A stretch of 7,023 bases of DNA from an uncultured Rikenellaceae bacterium (GCA_947176715.1 CAMWRR010000101.1:1-7023), one strand, 5' to 3'. Positions 1 through 6,445 are shown, numbered from the stretch's first letter. Notes: generated by a model from the letters alone, not told the origin. Program-made: numbers and translations.

Positions 1-40
1 ATATTCGGTTACGTGCGCGGGCAAGCATGCCTGCGACTTT

Positions 41-63
41 CGGTTAATGCGCATGGCTTTGGG
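41..63. repeat. Direct repeat copy 1, centred on palindrome ATGCGCAT
   Basis: This stretch reads CGGTTAATGCGCAT followed by GGCTTTGGG. It matches 167-189 with only three differences over the 23 bases, at equivalent positions, and both copies contain the perfect 8-bp palindrome ATGCGCAT (47-54 here). The two copies are 126 bp apart. A third, shorter match (GATAATGCGC) lies at 257-266. The function is unknown: a binding site, a small dispersed repeat or a conserved RNA element would all fit. No coding sequence overlaps it convincingly. Confidence 0.5.
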
Positions 64-97
64 TGTGGAGTGACGGTATCTGCTCGCCGGGAGCTAT

Positions 98-113
98 CCC
101 AACCTCTGTTGGG
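98..113. other. Perfect 6-bp hairpin with tetraloop
   Basis: CCCAAC (98-103) and GTTGGG (108-113) are exact complements around the four-base loop CTCT, or AGAG if read on the minus strand. No T-tract follows on either strand, so this is not a standard intrinsic terminator. It lies between the two ATGCGCAT repeats, next to a second stable hairpin at 137-154. This suggests a small structured RNA or structured DNA element of unknown role. Confidence 0.45.
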
Positions 114-125
114 TTAATCCGTGGC

Positions 126-160
126 GTTCTTGCGGAGCGGGGCTCTCACCCCGCGGGAAC
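126..160. other. Stable GC hairpin with outer stem
   Basis: GCGGGG (137-142) pairs with CCCCGC (149-154) around the loop CTCTCA. An outer GTTC (126-129) can pair with GAAC (157-160) across an internal loop, and TCCG (118-121) can pair with CGGA (167-170) outside that. Such nesting is more than expected from an isolated chance hairpin, though the local GC content makes chance stems easier. No T-tract follows. Strand and function are undetermined. Confidence 0.4.
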
Positions 161-166
161 CGGCTG

Positions 167-189
167 CGGATAATGCGCATACCTTTGGG
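167..189. repeat. Direct repeat copy 2, centred on palindrome ATGCGCAT
   Basis: Second copy of the element at 41-63, reading CGGATAATGCGCAT followed by ACCTTTGGG, with the palindrome at 173-180. This copy also contains TACCTTTG (180-187, plus strand), a full match to the Bacteroidota -7 consensus TAnnTTTG. However, no TTG is present 19-21 bases upstream and copy 1 has TGGCTTTG instead, so I do not call a promoter. It sits at the boundary between the hairpin-rich GC segment and the AT-rich block to its right. Confidence 0.5.
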
Positions 190-431
190 ACGTTTTGTAT
201 TATCTTTTCCGTCTCGCCAACGCAATAGAATTTTTATTACTGTGTGACAATATTCAGATAATGCGCTTTTTTACAGTAGGTCTGATTGTAGATTTATCGT
301 TTCGCCAACATGGGGGAGTGTTTGTGGATGACTATGCTTTGATTTCAAACGTTAACGGAGAGCGGGCCGGAAACTGCGGGGGACCGCGCCTTGCGGGAGG
401 TTTTATAAATGCGGTTAGGTGCCTTTAGTTA
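190..431. other. AT-rich intergenic block, no supported gene
   Basis: Bases 191-360 are 38% GC by hand count, against 61% for 431-600. A frame opens on the plus strand with a TTG start at 195, or an ATG at 259, and closes at 428. Its product of at most 77 residues resembles no family I recognise, and its second half turns Gly/Arg/Pro-rich where the DNA becomes GC-rich, so I do not call it a gene. TCGCCAAC occurs twice (214-221 and 302-309), and a third partial copy of the ATGCGC repeat is at 257-266. No complete promoter of the Bacteroidota type was found on either strand. Confidence 0.4.
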
Positions 432-602
432 GTAACGCTTATCGTTTCGTTACTCTCACTTGCGGGCCTCCGTGGGGGAATTTCTGCCCACCGCGAGGTG
501 CGGCCCGCTCGGCCCCTGCGTTACACTCCGGGTCCGCCAAGAGGAAAGGCTTACAGTCCGAGGCACGAGGACCGGATAGGGCAACAGAATAGGTTTGCCG
601 GA
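432..602. ncRNA. Candidate structured RNA of unknown class
   Basis: Several complementary segments nest cleanly here. GTAACGC (432-438) pairs with GCGTTAC (518-524). Inside lies a long arm: GCGGG (462-466) with CCCGC (504-508), CCTC (467-470) with GAGG (495-498), and GTGGG (472-476) with CCCAC (487-491) closing a 10-base loop. To the right, TCCGGGTCC (527-535) pairs with GGACCGGA (569-576) with one bulged G, and encloses GCC/GGC (536-538, 548-550). GGCAA (580-584) can pair with TTGCC (595-599). No open reading frame explains the segment. Words such as GAGGAAAG and ACAGTCCG recall RNase P RNA, but the order and spacing do not fit. The strand cannot be decided. The folding is mine by eye, and high GC makes chance pairing easier, so confidence is modest. 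Confidence 0.32.
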
Positions 603-2138
603 TTATAACCTCTCCACTGTTTTTTGCAATACTATCTTAAATACGCTGCGGAGCGATGCGCTTACCGGTAGTAGCAACAGCGCGTATATTATCGCGTACA
701 CCGCGGCAGTGGCCGCCGCCAGAACGAAGAATGATGTGAGCGAGCCTGCCTGCGGTGCCATGTGTAGGAGCCATGCCACCACCACGTGCGTGGCCGCCAG
801 CAGTGTCAGGTATTTGAGCAGAGTGGTGTAGAACGAGAGCACCCCTACGCGGCAGAACCCCTCCCGGTAGAGGAACACCGGTTTCCAGAATAGCACCACT
901 ATGCCTGTGCTGACGAGCGTTCCTGCCACCACGCCTATGAGTCCGTACATTATCCCCCCTGCCACTGATATCACTATGTTCAGTCCCGCCTCTAACCATG
1001 CCGACCACACGTCCTTGTATAGCCCGTAGCCGTTGAGGAATACCGTTATGGGCTGTCGGAGCAGGGCTATGTATAGGGCGGCTAGCATACACACGAAGGT
1101 GGCCTCGTCGAGCAGATAACGTTCCCCGAGCCATATCGATATGAACGGGTCGGCGAGGAGCAGGGCGCATCCGCACAGCACCCCTGCCAGATACATGGTG
1201 GTGGTGGCGTATTGCCGGAAGACGTGCTGTATCTTGTCGCGGTCGCCCTCCGACACGAGGTTGCCCACACCGGCCCACGCCCCCGAGAAGCACGATGCCA
1301 CGAAGGTGGTCAGCTTGCTTATTATCATGGCGTAGTTGTAGTAGAGGGTGACCGTGGCGAGCGATATGAAGTGGGCTATCACCACCGAGTCGGTCTGCGT
1401 GAGTACCACCGCCGCGAATTTGTGCGACACTATCTGTTTGAGGTTACGGAATACCGGCTTGTACTCGCCTCTTATGGAGCGTCCGAGTGCGAACGACGGT
1501 TTGAGCCAAGGATACTCCCGTCCCACGCGCCGCTCCAATAGCCACGAGTAGACTACGGCCGCCACTGTCTCCAGCACGAGGAACGAGGCGTAACCTCCCC
1601 CCAGCCATAAGAGCGCCGCCATCTGCAAAGCTATCTTGCTTATGGTGACGGTGTTGAATATGCGCACTATTATATATCCGCGTTGGTAGGCCGAGAGCAG
1701 ATATTGCTTGTAGTTGACGAAATAGCTGAGCGACGAGGTGGCGAGGAATGTCAGAAACGACAACATTACGGTGACGGGCGGCACCTGCTCGTCGAGAAAC
1801 GAGGGCATGAAGAACATTATGGCCACCCCCACCGTCACTACGCCTGCGCCTATGAGCCTGAACAGATAGCAGAAGAGCGATACTATGCGATTGATCTCCT
1901 CGCGGTCGTCGTCGTATATGGGTTTGAAGAGGGCGTATATGATGGCGGTGGAGATGCCTATGTCGGCCATGTTGAGCAGCCCTACGGTAAACTGCATGGT
2001 GGTGGTGAGGCCGCTGAGAGTGTCGCCGAGATACTCCAGGAATATCTTGCGGGAGAATAGGTTGAGTCCTAACATGAGGAAATAGAAGAACAGAGATGTC
2101 CTCGCGTTCCTCAGTCCGTGTCTTATGCGTTCGCTCAT
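603..2138 (-). CDS. Wzx/PST-type polysaccharide flippase-like membrane protein
   Basis: A 511-residue integral membrane protein resembling the polysaccharide transporter (PST/Wzx) branch of the MOP flippase superfamily, which moves undecaprenyl-linked glycans from the cytoplasmic to the periplasmic face of the inner membrane. The length is usual for the family. I see about 12-14 hydrophobic segments, for example near 45-70, 86-110, 121-140, 164-202, 310-330, 380-420, 440-460 and 467-490. The stretch at 246-274 (LTQTDSVVIAHF, then a Tyr-rich helix) is typical of these proteins, as are the basic N-terminus, the interhelix loop near 71-82 (KPIYDDDREE) and the basic loop near 203-225. The ATG at 2138 gives a sensible N-terminus. 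The gene stands without glycosyltransferases or other glycan genes in view, so the substrate is unknown. It lies about 66 bp downstream of a terminator, and I found no clear promoter of its own. Isoleucine codons are ATA-rich as in its neighbours, so composition does not point to recent transfer. A MATE-like exporter of another lipid-linked substrate is an alternative. Confidence 0.85.
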   Translation of the reverse strand: MSERIRHGLRNARTSLFFYFLMLGLNLFSRKIFLEYLGDTLSGLTTTMQFTVGLLNMADIGISTAIIYALFKPIYDDDREEINRIVSLFCYLFRLIGAGVVTVGVAIMFFMPSFLDEQVPPVTVMLSFLTFLATSSLSYFVNYKQYLLSAYQRGYIIVRIFNTVTISKIALQMAALLWLGGGYASFLVLETVAAVVYSWLLERRVGREYPWLKPSFALGRSIRGEYKPVFRNLKQIVSHKFAAVVLTQTDSVVIAHFISLATVTLYYNYAMIISKLTTFVASCFSGAWAGVGNLVSEGDRDKIQHVFRQYATTTMYLAGVLCGCALLLADPFISIWLGERYLLDEATFVCMLAALYIALLRQPITVFLNGYGLYKDVWSAWLEAGLNIVISVAGGIMYGLIGVVAGTLVSTGIVVLFWKPVFLYREGFCRVGVLSFYTTLLKYLTLLAATHVVVAWLLHMAPQAGSLTSFFVLAAATAAVYAIIYALLLLPVSASLRSVFKIVLQKTVERL

Positions 2139-2491
2139 GCCTTGTACCCGGTCTATTTATCGGTTCGTAATCTCTTTGCGCCGCCGTTGTCTCCGTACGG
2201 CTGTAAAAAAGGGGGCTGTACATACCCCCGGATAAAGTGTGATATAATCTTTCTCAGCCTCTCCGCATACGACACGCATCCGCCCTCTGCCTCGCATTAC
2301 AGGCCTGCCTGCATGTCCGGAATATGACTCCGGTCACATAGCGGCATACCTCTGTTCTGAACGCATGTCTTGGAATATGTACGTCCGTAGCGGATATGTC
2401 ACCGTCGAGAAGATAACACCCGTGCAAAGCTCCTCCTGCGAAGATGTGTCCGTGCAAAATGCTCTCTGCCGTAAGGCCCGGCACGAAGCGT
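2139..2491. other. 353-bp intergenic region; terminator, weak hairpins, one doubtful small ORF
   Basis: Between the DksA-like gene and the flippase gene the only strong signal is the terminator at 2205-2229. A minus-strand frame starts with GTG at 2484, eight bases after the DksA-like stop, and ends at 2254, 24 bases before the terminator stem. The position would suit a co-transcribed 76-residue gene. Against it, the start is GTG, the codons differ from the neighbours, and the product is Cys/His/Arg-rich with no recognisable domain. I treat it as probably non-coding. Other minor items are CCGTGCAAA repeated at 2420-2428 and 2450-2458, a CCGGA/TCCGG hairpin at 2317-2333, and a GCCGT/ACGGC hairpin at 2183-2201 just upstream of the flippase start. 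Confidence 0.5.
2205..2229 (-). terminator. Intrinsic terminator downstream of the DksA-like gene
   Basis: On the minus strand GGGGG (2229-2225) pairs with CCCCC (2215-2211) around a nine-base loop, followed directly by six T (2210-2205). This is a classic stem plus U-tract. It would end the transcript that starts at the promoter of the DksA-like gene, about 260 bases beyond that gene's stop codon. It separates that transcription unit from the flippase gene, whose start lies 66 bases further on. Confidence 0.75.
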
Positions 2492-2878
2492 TTATCTTAC
2501 CCCTCCGTTCTTAGCCTCCATAGAGAGGGTGGCGTGCGGAACTATCTTGAGGCGCTCTTTCGATATGAGCTTGCCCGTCTCGCGGCAGATGCCGTATGTC
2601 TTGTTCTCGATGCGCACCAAGGCGGCCTCGAGATGCTGTATGAACTTGAGCTGACGTTGCGCCAGACGTCCCGACTCCTCTTTGGATAGGGTGGCCGCCC
2701 CCTCTTCGAGTATCTTGAAGGTGGGGGAGGTGTCGTCGGTGCCGTTGCTCGAGGTGTGGGTAATGGTGGCCCTGAGCAGGTCGTAGTCGGCACGTGCCTT
2801 TTCGAGCTTCTGTAATATTATCGCCTTGAACTCGGCCAACTCCTCGTCCGAATATCTCGTCTTTTCAGTATCTGACAT
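2492..2878 (-). CDS. DksA/TraR-family RNA polymerase-binding regulator-like protein
   Basis: A 128-residue protein of the DksA/TraR C4-type zinc-finger family. DksA proteins insert a coiled coil into the secondary channel of RNA polymerase and, with ppGpp, adjust transcription of rRNA and amino-acid genes; that role is inferred here from family membership. Two helices likely to form the coiled coil span about residues 10-40 and 66-92, with a polar tip rich in Thr, Ser and Asp between them (SNGTDDTSPTF). The C-terminal globular part begins YGICRETGKLISKERL (95-110) and continues PHATLSMEAK, in register with the family's finger. However, only Cys98 is present: the positions of the other zinc ligands carry non-cysteine residues, so zinc binding in the usual way is unlikely. 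Such cysteine-poor versions are, to my knowledge, usual in Bacteroidota. The ATG at 2878 follows a promoter at 2923-2953. The gene lies downstream of ileS, a pairing common in this phylum. The exact function is not shown. Confidence 0.88.
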   Translation of the reverse strand: MSDTEKTRYSDEELAEFKAIILQKLEKARADYDLLRATITHTSSNGTDDTSPTFKILEEGAATLSKEESGRLAQRQLKFIQHLEAALVRIENKTYGICRETGKLISKERLKIVPHATLSMEAKNGGVR

Positions 2879-2922
2879 AGCTGGTGGTTTTAAAGGTGTA
2901 ACGGTTTTCGTCTATCGTTATG

Positions 2923-2953
2923 TAAAGATATGTATTATCTAACTAAAAAACAA
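2923..2953 (-). promoter_or_regulatory. Bacteroidota-type promoter of the DksA-like gene
   Basis: On the minus strand TTG (2953-2951) is followed after exactly 20 bases by TATCTTTA (2930-2923), a one-mismatch version of the phylum's -7 consensus TAnnTTTG. The spacing equals that of the ileS promoter in this window. Transcription would start near 2915-2919 and leave a leader of roughly 40 bases before the ATG. The surrounding AT-rich intergenic DNA fits a promoter. It lets the regulator be expressed independently of ileS. Confidence 0.62.
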
Positions 2954-2999
2954 TATTTTTATTACAACAGACACGTTTTATTTCGCAAACCGCTACGTG

Positions 3000-5900
3000 T
3001 TACACGCGTACCACAGCCACCTCCGCCTCGGTGTCGTTGATGGCGACCTTCTGGGCACCCTCCACCGGCGACGGCGCAACTGTCACCTCCACGGCCAGCG
3101 TCTGCGCGCCTATGTAGTCGGCGTACTCCTCTATGGCCCTGTCCAGCTCGGGGTTGGATGCGAATGTCACCCTTATCTTGTCGGTGACCTCGAAGCCGGA
3201 CTCCTTGCGGATGTTCTGTATTCTGTTGACAGCCTCGCGGGCGATACCCTCACGGCGCAGATCCTCGGTGACGGTCACGTCCAAGGCTACGGTGAGCTTA
3301 CCCTCTGAGGCTACCAGCCATCCCGGTATGTCCTCGGAGGTTATCTCGAAGTCGCACGCCTCCAGACGGTGCTTCTCGCCGCCCACCGAGAGCATGAAGA
3401 AGCCCTCCCTTTCGAGCTGCGATATATCCTCCTGCGATAGACGACCCACTGCCGCACCCACCTCTTTCATCAAGGGGCCGAATTTGGGACCGAGCGCCTT
3501 GAAGTTGGGTTTTATGCGTTTGGTGAGCACTCCGGTGGTGTCTGTTATGTACTCTATCTCCTTGACGTTGACCTCGGAGAGTATCAGGCCCGATACCTCC
3601 TCTATCTTCTCGCGCATGCCCGCCTCCATTATGGGTATCATCATCTTGCTCAGAGGCTGGCGTACCTTTATGCTCACCTTGCGACGGAGCGCCAGCACCA
3701 TAGACGATATGCGCTGCGCCATAGACATGCGCTCCTCCAGCGCGGTGTCGATATGCGCCGCGTCGGCCTCGGGGAAGGGGGCGAGGTGAACCGACCCGTG
3801 CTCCTTGCCGTCGAGGGAGTGGAGATCCTGATAGAGACGCTCGGCCATGAACGGCGCAAAGGGGGCCAATAGGCGGCTGACCGTCTCGAGGCAGGTGTAG
3901 AGGGTCTGATAGGCCGCGAGCTTGTCTTCGGTCATCATACCGCCCCAGAAACGTTTGCGGTTGAGACGCACGTACCAGTTGGAGAGGTTCTCTCCCACGA
4001 ACTCTATGATGGCACGTGCCGCAGGGGTGGGGTCGTAGCTCTCCAAAGAGCCTCTGACGTCGCTCACAAGCGTGCCGAGGAGCGAGAGTATCCAGCGGTC
4101 TATCTCGGGGCGTCGCTCTACCGGCACCTCTATTTCGTTGCCGGTGAAGCCGTCGACGTTGGCGTAGAGTGCGAAGAAGCTGTATGTGTTGTAGAGCGTG
4201 CCGAACATCTTGCGGCGCATCTCGTCCACACCCTCAATGTCGAATTTGAGGTTATCCCACGGCTGTGAGTTGCTTATCATGTAGAGGCGTACGGCATCGG
4301 CTCCGTATTTGCCGATAACCTCGAACGGGTCTACGGCGTTGCCGAGGCGTTTGCTCATCTTGTTGCCGTTCTTGTCGAGCACGAGGCCGTTCGATATTAT
4401 GTTCTTGAACGCCACCGAGTCGAATAGCATCACGGCCAGCGCGTGGAGCGTGAAGAACCAGCCGCGCGTCTGGTCTACGCCTTCGGCGATGAAGTCGGCG
4501 GGGAAGAGGCCGTCGAGCCCCTTTTCGCCCGTCTCGAACGGGTAGTGGTTCTGCGCGTAGGGCATTGCGCCCGAGTCGAACCATACGTCTATGAGGTCGC
4601 TCTCGCGTCGCATCGGCTCGCCTTTGGAGCTTACCAGCACTATGTCGTCGACGTATGGACGGTGCAGGTCGATGCCCTCGTAGTTCTCTTTGGAGTAGTC
4701 GCCGGCGCGGAATTTTTCGAGCGGGTTGCTATTCATCAGCCCGGCCGCCACCGACCTCTCTATCTCTTCTTTTAGCTCCGCCACCGAGCCTATGCACTTT
4801 AGCTCGTCGTGGTCCTCGGTAGCCCATATCGGGAGCGGGGTGCCCCAGTAGCGCGAACGCGACAGGTTCCAGTCGACGAGGTTCTCGAGCCACTTGCCGA
4901 AGCGTCCGAAGCCTGTGGACTGCGGCTTCCAGTTGATGGTGTCGTTAAGCTCTATCATGCGGTCGCGTACGGCGGTGGTCTTGATGAACCACGAGTCGAG
5001 CGGGTAGTATATCACCGGCTTGTCGGTACGCCAGCAGTGGGGGTAGTTGTGGGTGTGCTTCTCCGTCTTGAAGAGCAGGCCCGCCCCTTTGAGCATCACG
5101 CATATGTCTATGTCGAGCGTTATGTCTTTCTCGGTCAGGCGCTCGTCGTAGGCGTTCTTGACATAGCGCCCCTCGTACTCCTTGTAAAGGGCGGTGTCGA
5201 TATTGTTTTTGACGAAGTCGTCGTCCAAGTCGCTCGTCAGGAAGAACTTGCCCGTACGGTCTACCATCGGCACCTGTTTGCCCGCCTTGTCTGTCATCAC
5301 CAACGGGGGGATGCCGGCCTGTTTGGCCACGCGGTCGTCATCGGCGCCGAACGTGGGGGCTATGTGCACTATGCCGGTACCGTCCTCGGTGGTCACGTAG
5401 TCGCCGCCTATGACGCGGAATGCGTCGCCGTCGGGCTTGATCCAAGGTATGAGCTGGCGGTAGCGTATGCCGACCAGCTCCGAGCCTTTGTGGCGTCCGA
5501 GCACCCGGAAAGGTATGTTCTTGCCGCTTCCGTCGTACTCCTCCATCTTCAGCTCCGCATTGGCGGCGGGGAAGTAGGCCCCGAGCAATGCCTCGGCTAT
5601 TACTACGGTGACGGGTTCGCCGGTGTAGGGGTTGAACGTGGCCACGCGCAGATACTCTATCTGAGGTCCTACCGCGAGGGCGGTGTTGGAGGGCAGGGTC
5701 CACGGGGTGGTGGTCCATGCGAGGAAGTAAAGCCTGCCGTGCGCCCCCTCGAATAACTTCTCGCTGGCGCTGTCGCGCACCACCTCGAACTGCGCCGTGC
5801 AGGTGGTGTCCTTTACGTCGCGGTAGCACCCCGGCTGGTTGAGTTCGTGGTTGGAGAGTCCTGTGCCGGCGGCGGGGGAGTAGGGCTGTATGGTGTAGCC

Positions 5901-6425
5901 CTTGTATAGCAACCCCTTGCCGTGCAGCTCCTTGAGCATCCACCAAAGGGTCTCTATGTATTTGTTGTCGTAGGTGATGTAGGGGTCGTCCATATCCACC
6001 CAGTAGCCCATCAGTTCGGTGAGGTTGCGCCACTGGGCCGTGTAGGTCATAACCTCGCTGCGGCAGGTACGGTTGTACTCCTCTATGGTTATCTTGCGGC
6101 CTATGTCCTCTTTGGTGATGCCGAGCTTCTTCTCCACGCCCAGCTCCACGGGCAGACCGTGGGTGTCCCAGCCCGCCTTGCGCGGCACCTGATAGCCGCA
6201 TTGGGTCTTGTAACGGCATATAACGTCCTTTATGGTGCGGGCCATGACGTGGTGTATGCCCGGCATGCCGTTGGCCGAGGGGGGACCCTCGAAGAATATG
6301 AATTTGGGCGCCCCTTCGCGCAGTTCTATGCTTCGGCGGAAAGTGTCGTTCTTTTTCCACAACGACAATACGTCGTCGTTGATGGCTGAGAGGTCGAGAC
6401 CTTTGTATTCTGGAAACTTGGCCAT
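3000..6425 (-). CDS. ileS: Isoleucyl-tRNA synthetase, type 2 (IleRS2), with swapped HIGH motif
   Basis: A class I aminoacyl-tRNA synthetase of 1141 residues that activates isoleucine with ATP and charges tRNA-Ile in the cytoplasm. The first part of the Rossmann catalytic fold is at about 40-100. Its HIGH signature is altered to G-I-H-H at 56-59, after PPSANGMP. The CP1 editing domain, which hydrolyses Val-tRNA-Ile, covers roughly 200-420 with TTTPWTLPSN (238-247) and GTGIVHIAPTFG (349-360). DWNLSRSRYWGTPLP (518-532) and DVWFDSGAMPY (613-623) are typical of IleRS. The second signature is KMSKR (689-693), followed by the helical anticodon-binding region (about 770-900) and a long C-terminal extension without the zinc-binding cysteines of IleRS1. 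Length, KMSKR and the C-terminus place it in the eukaryote-like IleRS2 group. I start at the ATG at 6425 (MAKFPEYKG), the usual N-terminus; an in-frame start at 6476 would lie inside the promoter. The stop is TAA at 3000. Isoleucine codons are mostly ATA. Confidence 0.97.
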   Translation of the reverse strand: MAKFPEYKGLDLSAINDDVLSLWKKNDTFRRSIELREGAPKFIFFEGPPSANGMPGIHHVMARTIKDVICRYKTQCGYQVPRKAGWDTHGLPVELGVEKKLGITKEDIGRKITIEEYNRTCRSEVMTYTAQWRNLTELMGYWVDMDDPYITYDNKYIETLWWMLKELHGKGLLYKGYTIQPYSPAAGTGLSNHELNQPGCYRDVKDTTCTAQFEVVRDSASEKLFEGAHGRLYFLAWTTTPWTLPSNTALAVGPQIEYLRVATFNPYTGEPVTVVIAEALLGAYFPAANAELKMEEYDGSGKNIPFRVLGRHKGSELVGIRYRQLIPWIKPDGDAFRVIGGDYVTTEDGTGIVHIAPTFGADDDRVAKQAGIPPLVMTDKAGKQVPMVDRTGKFFLTSDLDDDFVKNNIDTALYKEYEGRYVKNAYDERLTEKDITLDIDICVMLKGAGLLFKTEKHTHNYPHCWRTDKPVIYYPLDSWFIKTTAVRDRMIELNDTINWKPQSTGFGRFGKWLENLVDWNLSRSRYWGTPLPIWATEDHDELKCIGSVAELKEEIERSVAAGLMNSNPLEKFRAGDYSKENYEGIDLHRPYVDDIVLVSSKGEPMRRESDLIDVWFDSGAMPYAQNHYPFETGEKGLDGLFPADFIAEGVDQTRGWFFTLHALAVMLFDSVAFKNIISNGLVLDKNGNKMSKRLGNAVDPFEVIGKYGADAVRLYMISNSQPWDNLKFDIEGVDEMRRKMFGTLYNTYSFFALYANVDGFTGNEIEVPVERRPEIDRWILSLLGTLVSDVRGSLESYDPTPAARAIIEFVGENLSNWYVRLNRKRFWGGMMTEDKLAAYQTLYTCLETVSRLLAPFAPFMAERLYQDLHSLDGKEHGSVHLAPFPEADAAHIDTALEERMSMAQRISSMVLALRRKVSIKVRQPLSKMMIPIMEAGMREKIEEVSGLILSEVNVKEIEYITDTTGVLTKRIKPNFKALGPKFGPLMKEVGAAVGRLSQEDISQLEREGFFMLSVGGEKHRLEACDFEITSEDIPGWLVASEGKLTVALDVTVTEDLRREGIAREAVNRIQNIRKESGFEVTDKIRVTFASNPELDRAIEEYADYIGAQTLAVEVTVAPSPVEGAQKVAINDTEAEVAVVRV

Positions 6426-6445
6426 AAGAGTTATTGTTTTGCCTA

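Noticed and set aside
180..187. TACCTTTG on the plus strand as a promoter -7 box
   Set aside because: No TTG lies 19-21 bases upstream, no gene follows on the plus strand, and it is part of the repeat whose other copy lacks the match.
432..602. RNase P RNA (rnpB), suggested by GAGGAAAG, ACAGTCCGAGGCACG and GCAACAGAATAGG on the plus strand
   Set aside because: The conserved words are in the wrong order and too close together: no GAGGAAAGTCC near a 5' end and no matching ACAGAA...GGCTTA at a proper distance downstream, where the flippase gene already begins. The minus strand lacks the core motifs as well.
2254..2484. 76-residue minus-strand frame between the DksA-like gene and the terminator
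   Set aside because: The position is attractive, but it has a GTG start, no recognisable domain, atypical codon choice and a Cys/Arg-rich tail; kept only as a remark in the intergenic entry.
2971..3000. ACACGT/ACGTGT inverted repeat just after the ileS stop as a terminator
   Set aside because: Only six base pairs with an 18-base loop and no adjacent T-tract on the minus strand.
4809..5756. Long plus-strand frame (315 codons) opposite ileS
   Set aside because: It is antisense to the editing and catalytic regions of a well-conserved synthetase; the product is rich in Val, Gly and Arg without a recognisable domain, as expected from the complement of a codon-biased GC-rich gene.
5338..6360. Minus-strand frame of 340 codons overlapping ileS in another frame
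   Set aside because: The product is Arg/His/Gly-rich and low in complexity, a shadow of the ileS reading frame.
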